The notes: a model not told the origin generated them from the sequence alone. Numbered from the stretch's first letter, positions 1 through 11,098 are shown. The stretch is DNA of 64,000 nucleotides from Torymus aiolomorphi (GCA_036365515.1 CM070876.1:120392810-120456809); one strand, 5' to 3'. Made by a program: numbers and translations.

Positions 1-2
1 AA

Positions 3-887
3 GAACATGAGGATAAAGTGCTTCGTACGTACGAACGCCTATCAAAGGCTGGACTACGTCTGCAGATCGATAAGTGCGAATTTTTAACTCCCGAGGTCAC
101 GTATTTAGGACACAAAATCAGATCATACGGCGTTCGATCTGACCCAAGAAAAGTGACCGCCGTAGCAAACTTTCCAGCTCCGAAAAGTGTAACGCAAATT
201 CGGCAATCCTTGGGACTAGCTGGCTACTATCGACAATTCACTCCCGATTTCGCAACAAAGCACATCCGCTAAATCGCCTCACTCACAAATGAAGGACCTT
301 TGAAGTGGACCGAAGAAGAACAAAAGAGTTTCCAGATACTAAAGGATGCACTGTGCAATTCGCCCGTATTGGTACGTGCAGATTTAAGTAAACCTTTTAT
401 CTTGACTACAGACGCATCCAATGAAACTATCGGGGCCGTGCTGAGCCAAGGTGATCCACCGAAGGATCATCCGATCGTGTATTATCTCGCAGTCTTACTA
501 AAATTGAACTTATTACTGTTCAACGACGGAAAAGGAATGCTTAGCTGTTATACGGTACAGTATTTCAGACACTACTTATATGGTCGCACTTTCACTGCCT
601 ACAGATATCACGAGCCTCTGACATGGATCGACGCTGTCAAGGATCCCATGAGCCGCCTCAACCGCTGGAGAGCTCGTTTGAGAGGATATGATTATAAGTT
701 CAAATACAAATCCGGAAAGTTGAATACCAATGCAGACGCCTTATCGCGAAATCCAATTCCAGAGGGAGAGTCAACGAACTCCGCAGATCCGCCTTGTCAG
801 CTCTTACGACGACACCAATATGAAACCGCTTTTTCTTCGAGGTCACCGGATTGCGATACTTCAGTGGAAGAGGGCGAACCGAAATAA
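3..887 (+). pseudogene. Ty3/gypsy pol: end of reverse transcriptase and RNase H
   Basis: The window opens inside a gypsy-type reverse transcriptase. The thumb/connection part is clear: YLGHKI, then LGLAGYYRQFTPDFA. An in-frame TAA at 270-272 breaks it, and the same frame continues into RNase H (TDASNETIGAVLSQG at about 410-460, LYGRTFT, then KLNTNADALSR). The RNase H first Asp survives in TDAS. The usual Glu motif (family form TEKEAL) reads DGKGML and the usual TDH motif reads YRYHEP, so two catalytic positions are lost. The domain order and the linkage to the integrase downstream show one element. The gag, protease and RT palm would lie left of the window. This copy should be enzymatically dead for RNase H. 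Confidence 0.9.
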
Positions 888-1099
888 AAAATTCGTGCCT
901 GCCCTGTTAGAATACCTAGACCAACCAAAACTTCTCAGGCTAATCATCCGATGTAAGTGGGTCAGACTCTGAGGTACCGCAAACCCGTCCTCAACGTGGA
1001 AGGAAGAAAGAGTCTAAAAATTCTCCCCTTGTTCTACCACTAGGGATAGAATCAGGCTAAGGAGATCTCGATGCTAGCATAATAGCAAAGCGACTAAGT

Positions 1100-3715
1100 G
1101 TGCGGAAAGGAATACAGCCTGAACGTTCCGGTTCGAAATTGGATGCTAAATCATCACCTACACCGTCGGACGAAGGATCAACAGAACTCTCGTCTTCAGA
1201 AAGGGTGGCATCTGAAGAACCACCCATGCCACCCACAGCTTTACGAAATCAATCCCTCATGCCGAGTTTACTTAATGCACCAGCTGAGACCACAGATCAG
1301 AAAAATCCCGAGGGTTCTCAAAAAAACAGCGACTCGAGTTTTGAAGAGGAAGCGAATAAAACCGTGATCGAGAGTAAGGATTTTATAGAAGACGACGCGC
1401 CAAATACTTCCGTCACACACGCTGCATCCAATGATTCTTCGTCGTCATCTTTCGAAGTTGACTTATTACCTATTTTTCAGTCTACTATGCGACGGTCAGT
1501 AGTGCCAGACGTCCTGCCCACGAAAACCGATCAGGAAGGTATGCAACCAACGAATTTCAGTCGAGAGGGCAAAAGCGAGTTCCTCAAGGAATGGAATACG
1601 ACTAGCCTATGGTGGGATTCATACCAGCAACAGACCCATGAGCCGGGGAGTAACCAAGAGTCTATTGAGGAGCTGGAAATCGCTCGTGAAGACTCACATA
1701 CGCCACCGATGATAGACGAGGATGGAGAGTTGCAAATTTCCTGTAACTTTGAAGACATACCCGTCCGTTTCATTTCTCGTAATGCTAAATCCTTATCACC
1801 TTCACCTGTGAAACCTCACGAAGCCGTCCCACTAAGCGAATACGGAGGTCGTGCAGATAAAGAAGAAGTCGTACCAGTGGTAGTATGGTCGTGGAGAAGG
1901 GAAACCTTCTTAGACACAGACATAAGTCAAGTAGCGCCTGCCTCAGCATCTTTGTCAATACAGACCGAGACACGACCGCTTGCACGTTCTACCCCAATTC
2001 CAACAACCCCTCCGAAATCACAATACCAACAACCCCAGCTATCAACAATTCAACAAGAAGATAGCACGGAAGAAGAGACTATTGAACCAAGTGAAAATCA
2101 ACCCACACTAGAGTCAACACTCACGATCTGGAAGAAGCCTAAAGAAACATCTGGAGTTTTTGTAAATGACACATTCCTACCCACCACCTTAAGCCCAGAT
2201 ACGAATGGATTCGCAAGAAAGGCATCTAACCAGAACGCATTTAGGTCAGTCCCTATTGGAGAGAATCGTACCTATTTGAAAGATAATTGGGTACATTTCG
2301 TCACCGAGGATCTAAGCCTTGATTCTGACAATAATTTAGTTTTGTTAGATCTCGAAGCTATCAGTCAACAGGAACTATCAAAATTTAATCCTCGAGTAGG
2401 TGATGTAATAATTACTCCGTATCGAAATCATAATATATTCAGTCTAGTGATATATGTTAATAGTAGAGACGCAATCACATCCAAAAATTTAGCTACTTGT
2501 CTAAAAACGTTGGCAAGTAAGTTGCGTTATCTCGACATACATTCCATACGTATAGGAAAGAACGGCGAAATCATCGATAGTATACCAAAGGAAGTCTTAA
2601 CCGAAGGGCTAAGAAAATTTTTAGGTGAACTGGATTTAACCATCACCGGGTGTTCGGGTGCTTGCAGACCAATACCGGAGGAAGACCGGAAAAGGGTCAT
2701 ACAAGATCATCATGACAGCCTGCTCGGAGGGCATCGAGGCATGGAGAAAACGTATAGACGCATACGTGAACGATTTTATTGGAAAGGAATGAAGCGAGAA
2801 ATTCATGATTATGTAAGGAGATGCGGAATTTGCCAAATGCAAAAGCTGACCCGTGTTAAAACAAAGGTACCAATGGTAATTACAGACACGCCTAGTGAGC
2901 CCTGCGCAAAAATAGCCATAGACACAGTAGAGTCACTGCCCACGGCCGCATCAGGTAACCAACATATTCTTACCATGCAATGCCTACTATCTAGATTTTG
3001 TATTGCAGTGTCAATTCCTAATATCAAAGCAATAACGATAGCTGATGCATTAGCCCGATACATCATCGCCCAGTATGGAGTATCAAAAATTATTCTAAGT
3101 GACAGAGGACGAAGTTTTCAAAACAAACTACTAAAAGAATTGTCTAGATTCTTTGGATTCAAACTTGTGACAATAACTACCTACTATCCTCAATCGAATG
3201 GGTCGCCAGAACGAAGTCACGTGCTCCTAGCAGATTTCATTAGAAATCATGCGAGTGATAAAAGTTATTGAGATAGAGTCATACCGTTTGTAATGCAAGA
3301 ATACAATACTTCTGTTTACTCTGCCACAGGATTTACTCCCTACGAAATAATCTATGGTCGAAAGGCTCGAAATCCGACTAAGTTAGCGGATGAGTTCTCT
3401 TTACAAACTTGTGGATCGTACGTTGGCGATCTCACGAAAAACCTAATTAATATCAGAAATATTGCAAGGGAAAATATAATGTCTGCTAAACAGCGGAGTA
3501 AAGAATATTACGATAAGAAGGCCAGGCCACAATATCTAGAAGTAGGAATGGTCGTGTATGTATTAAAAGAACCAAGGAAAGGAAAGTTGGATGGATTTTA
3601 TAACAGGAAATTTGTAATAAGGGAAATTCGAGACAATAATTACGTTGTAGTAGAGGCTGAGAATGGAAAACAAATGCTTAAATATAAAGAAAAAGTTAAG
3701 CAATGTTACATGTAA
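1100..3715 (+). pseudogene. Ty3/gypsy pol: Ser/Glu-rich linker, macrodomain-like region, integrase
   Basis: One reading frame runs from about 1100 to 3715 with a single in-frame TGA at 3269-3271. Residues 1-390 are low-complexity, rich in Ser, Glu, Pro and Thr, without a domain I recognise. Residues about 396-517 look like a TARG1-type macrodomain (separate entry). Residues 537-582 are the H2C2 zinc finger of retroviral-type integrases (HHDS, GGHRG, CGIC). The integrase core has D608, D668 and E704, with 35 residues between the last two, so the DD35E triad is intact. After the stop the frame continues with SATGFTPYEIIYGRKA, typical of gypsy integrase C-termini, and ends with TAA. The host-DNA joining activity would be lost only if the TGA is not read through. 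Start codon uncertain: the frame is open slightly upstream. Confidence 0.88.
2285..2650 (+). other. TARG1/OARD1-like macrodomain inside gypsy pol
   Basis: This is codons about 396-517 of the frame above. It begins with a His followed by VTED (residues 401-404), then QQEL (423-426), GDV (434-436), a beta-strand-like FSLVIYV and a helix KNLATCLKTLASKL. It ends with IGKNGEIIDSIPKE followed by an Leu/Phe-rich helix and LTIT. Cellular TARG1 (OARD1) macrodomains, which remove ADP-ribose from acidic residues, show the same order: H-x-(S/T)-E-D, Q-E-L, G-x-V, K-x-G-x-x-x-D. The catalytic Asp of TARG1 would correspond to Asp at 2576-2578 here. The glycine-rich substrate loop after SED is poorly kept. 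The family match is my inference from motif order; no profile search was possible. Confidence 0.6.
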
Positions 3716-3994
3716 ACTCAACAACAGATTTTAAGTAGCATTAAACAGTTGAAAACATAACATCTACTTCCTTGGGAAGCCTCCGAGGTGACACCAGAGA
3801 GGCTGTTCATGTTGTCAAAAACCAGCACCTCCGTGCAAGGAGGTCATTTGATGGTAAAACAGATTTCCATTAAACAGTTTAGAAAATTTTTCAGTATACA
3901 AAATGCACTCATTTCCAGTTACCCGTGAATTACATGCAGGAGCAAGCGGGTACGTGAGTGTTCAACCTAAAGGTGTATATTATATATATTTGTA

Positions 3995-4186
3995 ACTAGT
4001 ATCCCACAAGGCTACTTTTTAACAGATGAAGCCTACCTACAAAAGTGCCAGACTCATCAAGCCATACGTCTATGTGATCCTGAATATCTAATAATGGAAG
4101 AAGGGGACAAATTACATTGTGAATATTCCTTTCTGACGAAACCAACGAAATCAGCTAATCAAAATAAGATAATTCTATTCACTTGA
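3995..4186 (+). pseudogene. possible env-like third ORF remnant of the gypsy element
   Basis: An open stretch of about 63 codons without ATG sits between the integrase and the putative 3' LTR. It contains GYFLTDEAYLQKC followed about ten residues later by a second Cys and then EYLI. This resembles the spacing in the ectodomain of insect env-like proteins, where a short Cys-Cys loop follows a Leu-Thr-acidic motif. The frame just upstream (about 3890-3990) is also open but ends with TAA at 3992-3994, so the region is broken. Position after integrase fits an env-type ORF3. It could equally be unrelated 3' sequence. Confidence 0.25.
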
Positions 4187-4232
4187 ATGTCAAAACTTAA
4201 ATGTTAAATTATATAACAGCGTGGCGGGAGAA

Positions 4233-4735
4233 TGTGACAAGTGGTGGTGAATAGAAATGACTATATAAAAACATCATCTATGATAAACAGATAAGGTCTT
4301 ATTAGGATGGAAACTAACAACCTCCTGCGCAATGCCACCGATAAAGAAATCTTTCGAAGGAGCAGCCATAATTTTTTTTATTAAAGTAATACTAGGCCTA
4401 TACAATACTTGGCGCTGTATTAAAATAACGTGCTACGTTTAGAAAATTCAGCACTTACTCACACATTCAAACGCGAGTATAAGATACATTGGTTGCGCTC
4501 CGAGCTGCAATTAGTCATACACCGGCAGTATACACTGACATATATGTGATACACGCACGCGTGCAATTACTCACACACCCAAGCGCTAGCATAAGATACA
4601 TCGGGTGCGCTCCGAGCTGCATTTACTCACACATGTAGACTCCGTATATGTAAGCAAAGACCTTTAGCGCGTTATACACATTACTGTAAATGTATATAGC
4701 AAAATAAGAACGACATTACTATCGCAACCATGAAT
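4233..4735 (+). repeat. candidate 3' LTR of the gypsy element
   Basis: A purine run (GGCGGGAGAA) at 4223-4232 is followed directly by TGTGACAAGTGG, the arrangement expected for a polypurine tract and LTR start. The right end is not defined; the 5' LTR lies outside the window so the two cannot be compared. The segment contains an imperfect direct duplication (next entry). Confidence 0.35.
4451..4632 (+). repeat. imperfect direct duplication of about 70 bp
   Basis: Copies at about 4451-4519 and 4564-4632 share ACTCACACA, GCATAAGATACAT-like and GCGCTCCGAGCTGCA blocks in the same order. They lie inside the putative LTR and could be an enhancer-type repeat. Confidence 0.7.
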
Positions 4736-5249
4736 ATTATTAATAATATATTAATATTAACAATTATTAAAGTAATTATAAACAATTAAAATATTTTTTT
4801 TGTTTGTCAAAAATAATTCAAGAGAAAATTGGTTTCTTTCTTTTTTATTTCAAATAAAGTATATTCATAAAAGATTCTCAAATTATTTATGATAAATAAA
4901 TAATTAATTTGTATTTGGAAATAATAAGATCTTTTGTAATTACTTTTTTTTGTAATATTTGACAAAATAATACCATATTATAATATCCAATATTATAAAT
5001 AATTTGTCATGAATTATTAATAACTAACGAATTTAAACAAATTATTAAACATTTTATATATGAAAAACTTTTCGGTTTTTATATCGATTTTTATATTTGA
5101 AAAATGCTCGTTTTTAAATTTAAATTCGTTTTTCGAAATTTCTTTGTCATTTTCTGTAATAAGAGAAGAATTTGCTGATTTATAATCTTTAGTCAACGTT
5201 TCACTTGTGTTTTCTTTAATTTTTTTCTCTTTCTGTTTTGTAGCAAAAA
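4736..5249. other. AT-rich stretch without recognisable gene
   Basis: Very AT-rich sequence with runs of T and short ORFs only. I see no domain, splice pattern or repeat that I can name. Confidence 0.6.
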
Positions 5250-5960
5250 TATTTAATTTTCCCCTAAATGCATAATGATTTCAAAAAGATCGAATCCTTG
5301 TTTCACACTTTCGTTCAATTCTTTTATAGTATCCTCCCGTTTGAAATATGAATCTAAAAATTCCTTTCTTGTCTCTAAACACAATTGCCATTTTATTAAT
5401 TCGATAACGCTTTCTTCTGGTAAAAAGTCAGCCGATGTTTTCTCGTTTCCGCTAAACGTCACGCGGTTAGTTTTCCTATGTCCTATAATTGCTTTTTTTA
5501 GATGACTTTTCTTTCGATATCCGTACCTCTTTTATTATCTCAGCCGGGGTGTCGTCCTGGTGGCTTTCTCCGCTCGAGACGGCACGTTTCTCTTTTGTTC
5601 CGCTAATATCGATTCCTTCAGTATTGCTTCGATACGCTCTTGTACACTTCGGAGTAATCGATATTTATTCGTTTTGATCTTTTCTAATTGCATGTCGGTA
5701 AGGATGCAGTGGGGGTCTACGTAATTGTGGTAATCGAGGACGTAAGTGTCAGCGCTGCCGTCTGTCTGTGTGAGTCAGCGTATTCGTATACGTTGCTTAG
5801 TCCCGATTATTAACCGCGTCGCCTGGCATAGAAAAAATTCGTCGTACGTATTCCTTAACGCGAAAAATTCATCTTTATTGTACCGAATTTCCTCGTCTCT
5901 TTCTAATGGAGATGGTGGCTATGAGGTGTGGTCATCCAGATCAAGTGTTTTTGCTATTGC
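5250..5960 (-). pseudogene. broken minus-strand coding remnant, possibly gag-like
   Basis: Read on the minus strand, 5953 to 5520 keeps one frame with a single TGA near 5775, giving a charged, helix-prone protein (RDEEIRYNKDEFFAL, then DMQLEKIKTNKYRLL). It then stops, and a further frame (5462 to 5253) gives another charged segment ending near 5253. No motif assigns a family. It lies next to the gypsy RT remnant on the same strand, so a retroelement origin such as gag is plausible, though gag should lie upstream of RT and this is downstream. Function unknown. Confidence 0.35.
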
Positions 5961-6032
5961 GCTTTTTGATTATGCCAGTTCCGGTCGTGCCGCTATGTTA
6001 TCTAAAGTTGATTCGCTCTCTATGTCCGCATC

Positions 6033-6139
6033 CCTGAATCTCGGCTTTTGTCAAAGTGCAGGTCGATGAAAAGGAAGTTTGAGTCTTCGTGAATCTCGGC
6101 TTTTGTCTAAGTGCTGGTCAGTGAAAAGGAAGTTTTTGG
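6033..6139 (+). repeat. tandem duplication of about 50 bp
   Basis: The block containing GAATCTCGGCTTTTGTC, AAGTGC and GAAAAGGAAGTTT occurs at about 6033-6080 and again at about 6089-6136 with a few substitutions. Confidence 0.8.
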
Positions 6140-6315
6140 GCGGGTAACACGATATTTCCCACAGACGTGCTAACGCCTTGGATTTCAATTCGCATATTTA
6201 CACTTTTATACAGAGAAGCTAAGTCTCTGTTGGCTCTCTAGGCTTGACTTAAAATTGGTTCCTCGCTAGGAAGCCTATTCTTTCACATAATGGAAACTTA
6301 AGGCCCATCTTCTTA

Positions 6316-7560
6316 TCAGCTTGCTTTCTCTATTTCCGTTTCTTTTCCTTTTTGATATCCGAATACCGCCTTTCTATATCCGAATCGTCTGGGTAATCCG
6401 GATCTATCGATGTTACCAGAATCTTCCAAATATGAAGTGAGTTTTTCGTTGTCATGCTGGTGCGGTACGTTTACTTCGAATCTGTCCCTTTCACCGAACG
6501 AGTGACGTACCTGGTGACTAAGCGATTTCAGTAAAATTTTTGACATTCTGTAGTAGCTGGCGAGTCCGTAGAATTGTTTCACTTTCCTTTAGTAGTTGGT
6601 ATCGAAAAACATCGCACCGCTTTTATTTTCTTGGGGTCCGGCCGTATTTGTCCGTTCCCCACAATGTGGCCCAAAAAGCTTGCTTCTCCCTGCAGAAATT
6701 GCCATTTACTAGGTTCGATAGTAAGGTTGGCCTTGTCTAGACGTTTCACCAGTCGCCTAAACTTGTTGCCGTGCTCTTCGAAATCGGAAGCAAAAACTAT
6801 AATATCGTGTAAGTATACGTGTAGCTCCGCCCCTTGTAACCCGCTTAGGATCAGATCCATTAATGCTTGGAAGGCGGCCGATGAATTGCGCGATCCTATG
6901 CCCATTCGGTTGCACTCGTAGTGTCCATAGGATCCGGCGAGGGCTGTTTTGTGGGCATCGGCGGAGTCCATTGGTATTTGGTGAAAACCGATTTTTAGAT
7001 CGATGGCTGTGATGTACTTGGCCGTCGCTACCTTCTGTTACCATGCGCTATCTTTTTTCGCCGTTTTTTCTGTTTTTCTTCAGTACGACCCACATCATGG
7101 AGGAATAAGGGATATCCGATGTCTTTATTATTCCCATATCTAGGTATTTATTTATTTCGCGTTGTATTTCCTCCTTTATCGCGGGCTGGTGTCGGTGCCT
7201 CTTAACGCGCACCGGTATGTCTGTGGTAGTTACTAATTTATGCGTGACTAGATGCGTCGCTTTTAATTTCTCTCCTGAGAGCCCGAAAAAATGTGGCCTT
7301 TCTGTTATTAAATTTTGAATGTGTTTTATTTCTTTTTCATTTAGTGCTTTCAGCGTGTCTCGATCCGCTGCCTCAAATATTCTTACAACCCTATCGCTGT
7401 CCTTTTCTATAAATACGCAAACATTGAGGCGCTCGAGTTAATCATCTGTAAAGCCATTATTGATATCTTCGTCGAAAATATTATCTTTCTCCCGCATTAT
7501 TTCGCAGGATTCTAGTTCGTCGGCGCACAGTGTACTAATTCAATTCGATCTTGGACAAAA
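6316..7560 (-). pseudogene. Ty3/gypsy reverse transcriptase, decayed copy
   Basis: Minus-strand translation starting near 7535 gives the pre-RT segment and then RT motifs in order: ERPHFFGLSGEKLKATHLV (about 7300-7245), IPVRVKRHRHQPAIKEEI, YLDMGIIKTSDIPYSS and WVVLKK (about 7150-7085). After a frame change come GIGSRNSSAAFQALMD, then the active site and EASFLGHIVGNGQI, and after another shift QFYGLASYYR (about 6575-6545). The active-site motif reads YLHD instead of YxDD: the codon at 6807-6809 changes the first Asp to His. There is also an in-frame TAA near 7440. RNase H and integrase are not recognisable downstream. This copy is catalytically dead. Confidence 0.85.
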
Positions 7561-7949
7561 TCGTAGAGCTCCGGACATAAATATGATATCATAATCAACC
7601 AAAACTTTTTGGAAAGTAGATGCAATTTCCAATATAAAAAAATATGATTTATTTAAGAAAGAAATAATTTGACCTTGAACGGCAAGGTCAAATGTATGAG
7701 TTTTAGAGAAAAATTTCTATTGTTTCCTCTGGTAAACCTTAATTTTTGGTATTTTTTTTCGCAGAAAACATATTTTTGTAGATTTTGGAACAAGAAATCC
7801 AAATCTCACCTCAAAAATACGTTTGTGATTATTTAAACCCTAGAAATCTTCAGTCAAAGATGCCTCATCACATTTTATGCGAATTTCACGCATCCACCCA
7901 CACAACAAAATTTGTTGTTATTATTTTCTGATGTTATTTACTTTTTATT
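7561..7949. other. no gene seen
   Basis: AT-rich sequence between the gypsy remnant and the fold-back element. Nothing I can support. Confidence 0.5.
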
Positions 7950-9069
7950 CATGTTATTTTATTATATCTCAACTGATTATCACCAGCTAGAAAATTTAAG
8001 GAAGCCCAAGTTGATGTGCCAATGAATATAAACACGAAAAAATGCAGTTACAATGGTTATGCAAGAATGTCTTTCCGTTAATTGCAGTGTGTGTGTGTGT
8101 GTGGGTGTGTGTGCGTGCGTGCGTGCGTGCGTGAGTACATAAGTTTTAGGAAAATAAACAATTTATTATTGTAGGTTTAAAAAAAATTATATAAAATTAT
8201 GAAACCGAATCATCCTGAATATATACAAAATTGTATTGAATATTTTTTAAACCTTTTAAACCTTAAATACGCCGCGCAGAGTAGTGATAAATCTGCGTCA
8301 AATTTAAGGACGTTAGTTTATTTCTACGCGTTATTCTGAAATAACGTAATTTCTTTTGAAAATATTTTACTTGAAAGAAATACAGGTCACCTCTTAATAT
8401 TTTAGATTGGCTCTTGCTATTCGTACGTCAGATATAAAGTACACTGATTCAGAGAATAAGTTTCAAAACACCTCGCTGTGATATTTGTTTTGCTTTGACA
8501 TTTGACTAGAGAAATTACAATATATTTCGTTATATACATATATACTTGGTATACATAAATCGTTTCTGTTATTTCACAATAACATGTGCAGAAATCAACA
8601 AATGCCCTTAAATTTTACACGGATTTATTACTACTCTACGCAGCGTATTTAAGGTTTAAAAGGTTAAAAAATATGCAATAAAATTTTGTATATATTCAGG
8701 ATGTTTCGGTTTCTTAATTTTAAATAATTTTTTTTAAACCTGCAATAGTAAATTGTTCATTTTTCTAAAAATTATGTACTTGCACACCCATACACATACA
8801 CACCCATACACATACACACACGCACGCACGTACGCACTCATGCACATACACACACAGACACATACACACACACATATATACGCACACGCATAAACACATA
8901 CACCCACACGCACGCACGCACGCACAAACATTGCAATTAACTGAAAGACATTGTTGCATAACCATTTTAACTTTATTTTTTCGTTTTTATATTCATTGGC
9001 ACATCAACTTGGGCTTCCTTAAGTTTTCTAGCTGGTGATAATCAGCTTAAAATATAATAAAATAACATG
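7950..9069. mobile_element. fold-back element with about 400-bp inverted arms
   Basis: The left arm (7950 to about 8350) and right arm (about 8565 to 9069) are inverted copies. Matching blocks run from the outer ends (CATGTTATTTTATTATAT and its complement) through CACCAGCTAGAAAA, GGAAGCCCAAGTTGATGTGC, a TG/CA microsatellite in each arm, and AACCTTTTAAACCTTAAATA near the centre. About 200 bp of AT-rich spacer separates them. The right arm has the longer CA array (8783-8930). No transposase is present, so it is a non-autonomous fold-back or large MITE. The ORFs across the CA array are simple-repeat artefacts. Confidence 0.85.
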
Positions 9070-9368
9070 AAGTGATTTCGATGTATTTTTTCCTCAGCTT
9101 TCCGATGGTGCTATTAGTTTCTCAAAAATTTTCAATTCTAACCTCAAAAAAACATAAAACGTGTTATATCTCAAAAACTATATTTTTAATATTTTTTTTG
9201 ACCTGCTAAATCGAAAGAGGAGGAAATTTTACATGGATATAGCCTTTTTCTACATAGGGATTTTTTGATTTTTTCAAGATATTATTCAAGAAATACTTAG
9301 AATTGAAAAATTTTGAGAAACTAATAGCACCATCGGAAAGCTGAGGAAAAAATACATCGAAATCACTT
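9070..9368. mobile_element. small inverted-repeat element abutting the fold-back element
   Basis: About 70-bp arms at 9070-9145 and 9294-9368 are inverted copies (AAGTGATTTCGATGTATTTT, then CTCAGCTTTCCGATGGTGCT, against their complements). The spacer is about 150 bp and AT-rich. It begins exactly where the larger palindrome stops. Confidence 0.85.
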
Positions 9369-9778
9369 GGGGATTATTTTTTTTTAGATACATCTTAGCC
9401 CTTCAAACACAAGCTGAAAACAGCATGATTTCGCGCTCGCGCGCCGCGCCTGGAGAGCTGACGTGAAACGCCTCATATAACCTATTTACAAAAAATTACG
9501 TTTTCATCAATAACTTATGACTAAACATAGCTATCGACTTTTTTTTTAAATTGCAGAGAATTTTATCCTGTAAAGAGTGAATTCATTATATATAAACAAT
9601 ATTAGTGCTAAATATTAAAAAAATCGAAAATAAAACTTTGTAAAATTGAAAAATCGCTATGAAAAACAAAAAAATCAGATTTTGACAAAAATAGAATATT
9701 GACTCAAAGTGTGTAAGGAAAATTAAAAAAAAAATTATCCCTGTCTGATTAGATCATGAGATATCAGTGTATACGGAA

Positions 9779-10129
9779 ACACGCACGCACGCACGCACGC
9801 ACGCACCCATCCACACACACACGCACACGCACACACGCACGCACGCACGCACGCGCACACGCGCACGCACACGCCCACGCACGAACGCACACATGCACGC
9901 ACGCACACGCACACACGCATACATACACACATGCAGACGCACACGCACACACATACGCATACGCACACGCACATGCACACACAGGCACGCACGCACGCAC
10001 TCCACTACTCCACCCATCCATATTCTAAAAATAGTGTATTTCGATTCCAAATGTGTTAATCACCATTCCTAACAGATTTTCTTAACAAATTCGTTTTTTA
10101 CTATCACAAAGCTTCTTCTAGGAGAAAGC
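9779..10129 (+). repeat. CA-rich microsatellite with 3' hairpin, copy 1
   Basis: A CACG/CACA array at 9779-9991 is followed about 120 bp later by ACTATCACAAA and a hairpin GCTTCTTCTAGGAGAAAGC (10111-10129). The same layout recurs near 19.17 and 29.71 kb, so this is a dispersed unit. Several long ORFs here on both strands are artefacts of the array. Confidence 0.7.
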
Positions 10130-11098
10130 AAAAAGCTCAATTCCATAAAATAAATCACAAAATTCATAATAATTGCAATAGTAAATAAAAACTTCAAAAT
10201 ATGATTTCTTAAACTTTCTACAAATGAATAAAACTCAAATTATGGTTCTAAAATAAAAATTGCTGTATTCGAAAATAAAAAAGGAACAAAAGTAGAATGT
10301 ATTGTAAATACATGAAGCCCAAGTAAAAAGTTTGGCACTCCAAGTGAAAATGATTTGTCATTCTTTTCAGTTGAGTTGTAAACAGAGCATATATGAGTAA
10401 TTCAGCCGAACTTTTCAAATTTGAGCTGGAGAGAAATTAAAAAAGAAATTAAAAGCACACTTTTATATGACCTTCTTTCTTCCTTTCTAGACCTTAAATA
10501 GTGAAAAAGTGGAGCGTTATTCATTTTTTTGAAAGCCATTTTCTTTACCGGATAACTCACATAAAAGCTATGGGAACATCTAGTTGTTTCTAATAATGTT
10601 TTCTGTATAAAAGTCGTCGGTTTTTATATAGTAAGTGAAAAACTGCTTACTTGCCTATTTCAACATTCGGTATATATTTTTCTGAGGGATAAAATCTATC
10701 GATCTCGCTACACAAAAGTTATTTTTCATTGACTTTGTCAGTGTGCTAGCGATTAATTGTGTGTTTTAAAACGAGTTAATAACGTCATTCAAAGTAATTT
10801 AAAATAAATTATAAATATATATAATATAAGCGGCACACTGATGTGTAACATATCATATTATGTGTTATTCTAAAACAAAGATTTTTCCATGAGAAAGACA
10901 TAAAAAATGCAAAGCCATTTTTTAAAAAGCAGTACATAGAAAATAATTTAATATTTGCAAAAATCTTATAACCCTTAAATAACTCATTATGTAAGTCGTT
11001 TATTAATAGACTCACATATCTGGAGTAGACTTCTTGAAAGTACATGTTAAACATTTAGAGAAAAGTCGTATAAATGATGCAAATGGCAGCGATGAATA
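10130..11098. other. no gene seen
   Basis: AT-rich, short ORFs only. I see nothing assignable. Confidence 0.5.

Noticed and set aside
5746..6069. Plus-strand 107-codon ORF
   Set aside because: Shadow of the minus-strand coding remnant, whose frame is longer and more protein-like.
9735..10072. Several ORFs of 85-101 codons over the CA array
   Set aside because: Thr-His, Cys-Val or Arg-Thr repeats from the dinucleotide array, on both strands at once.
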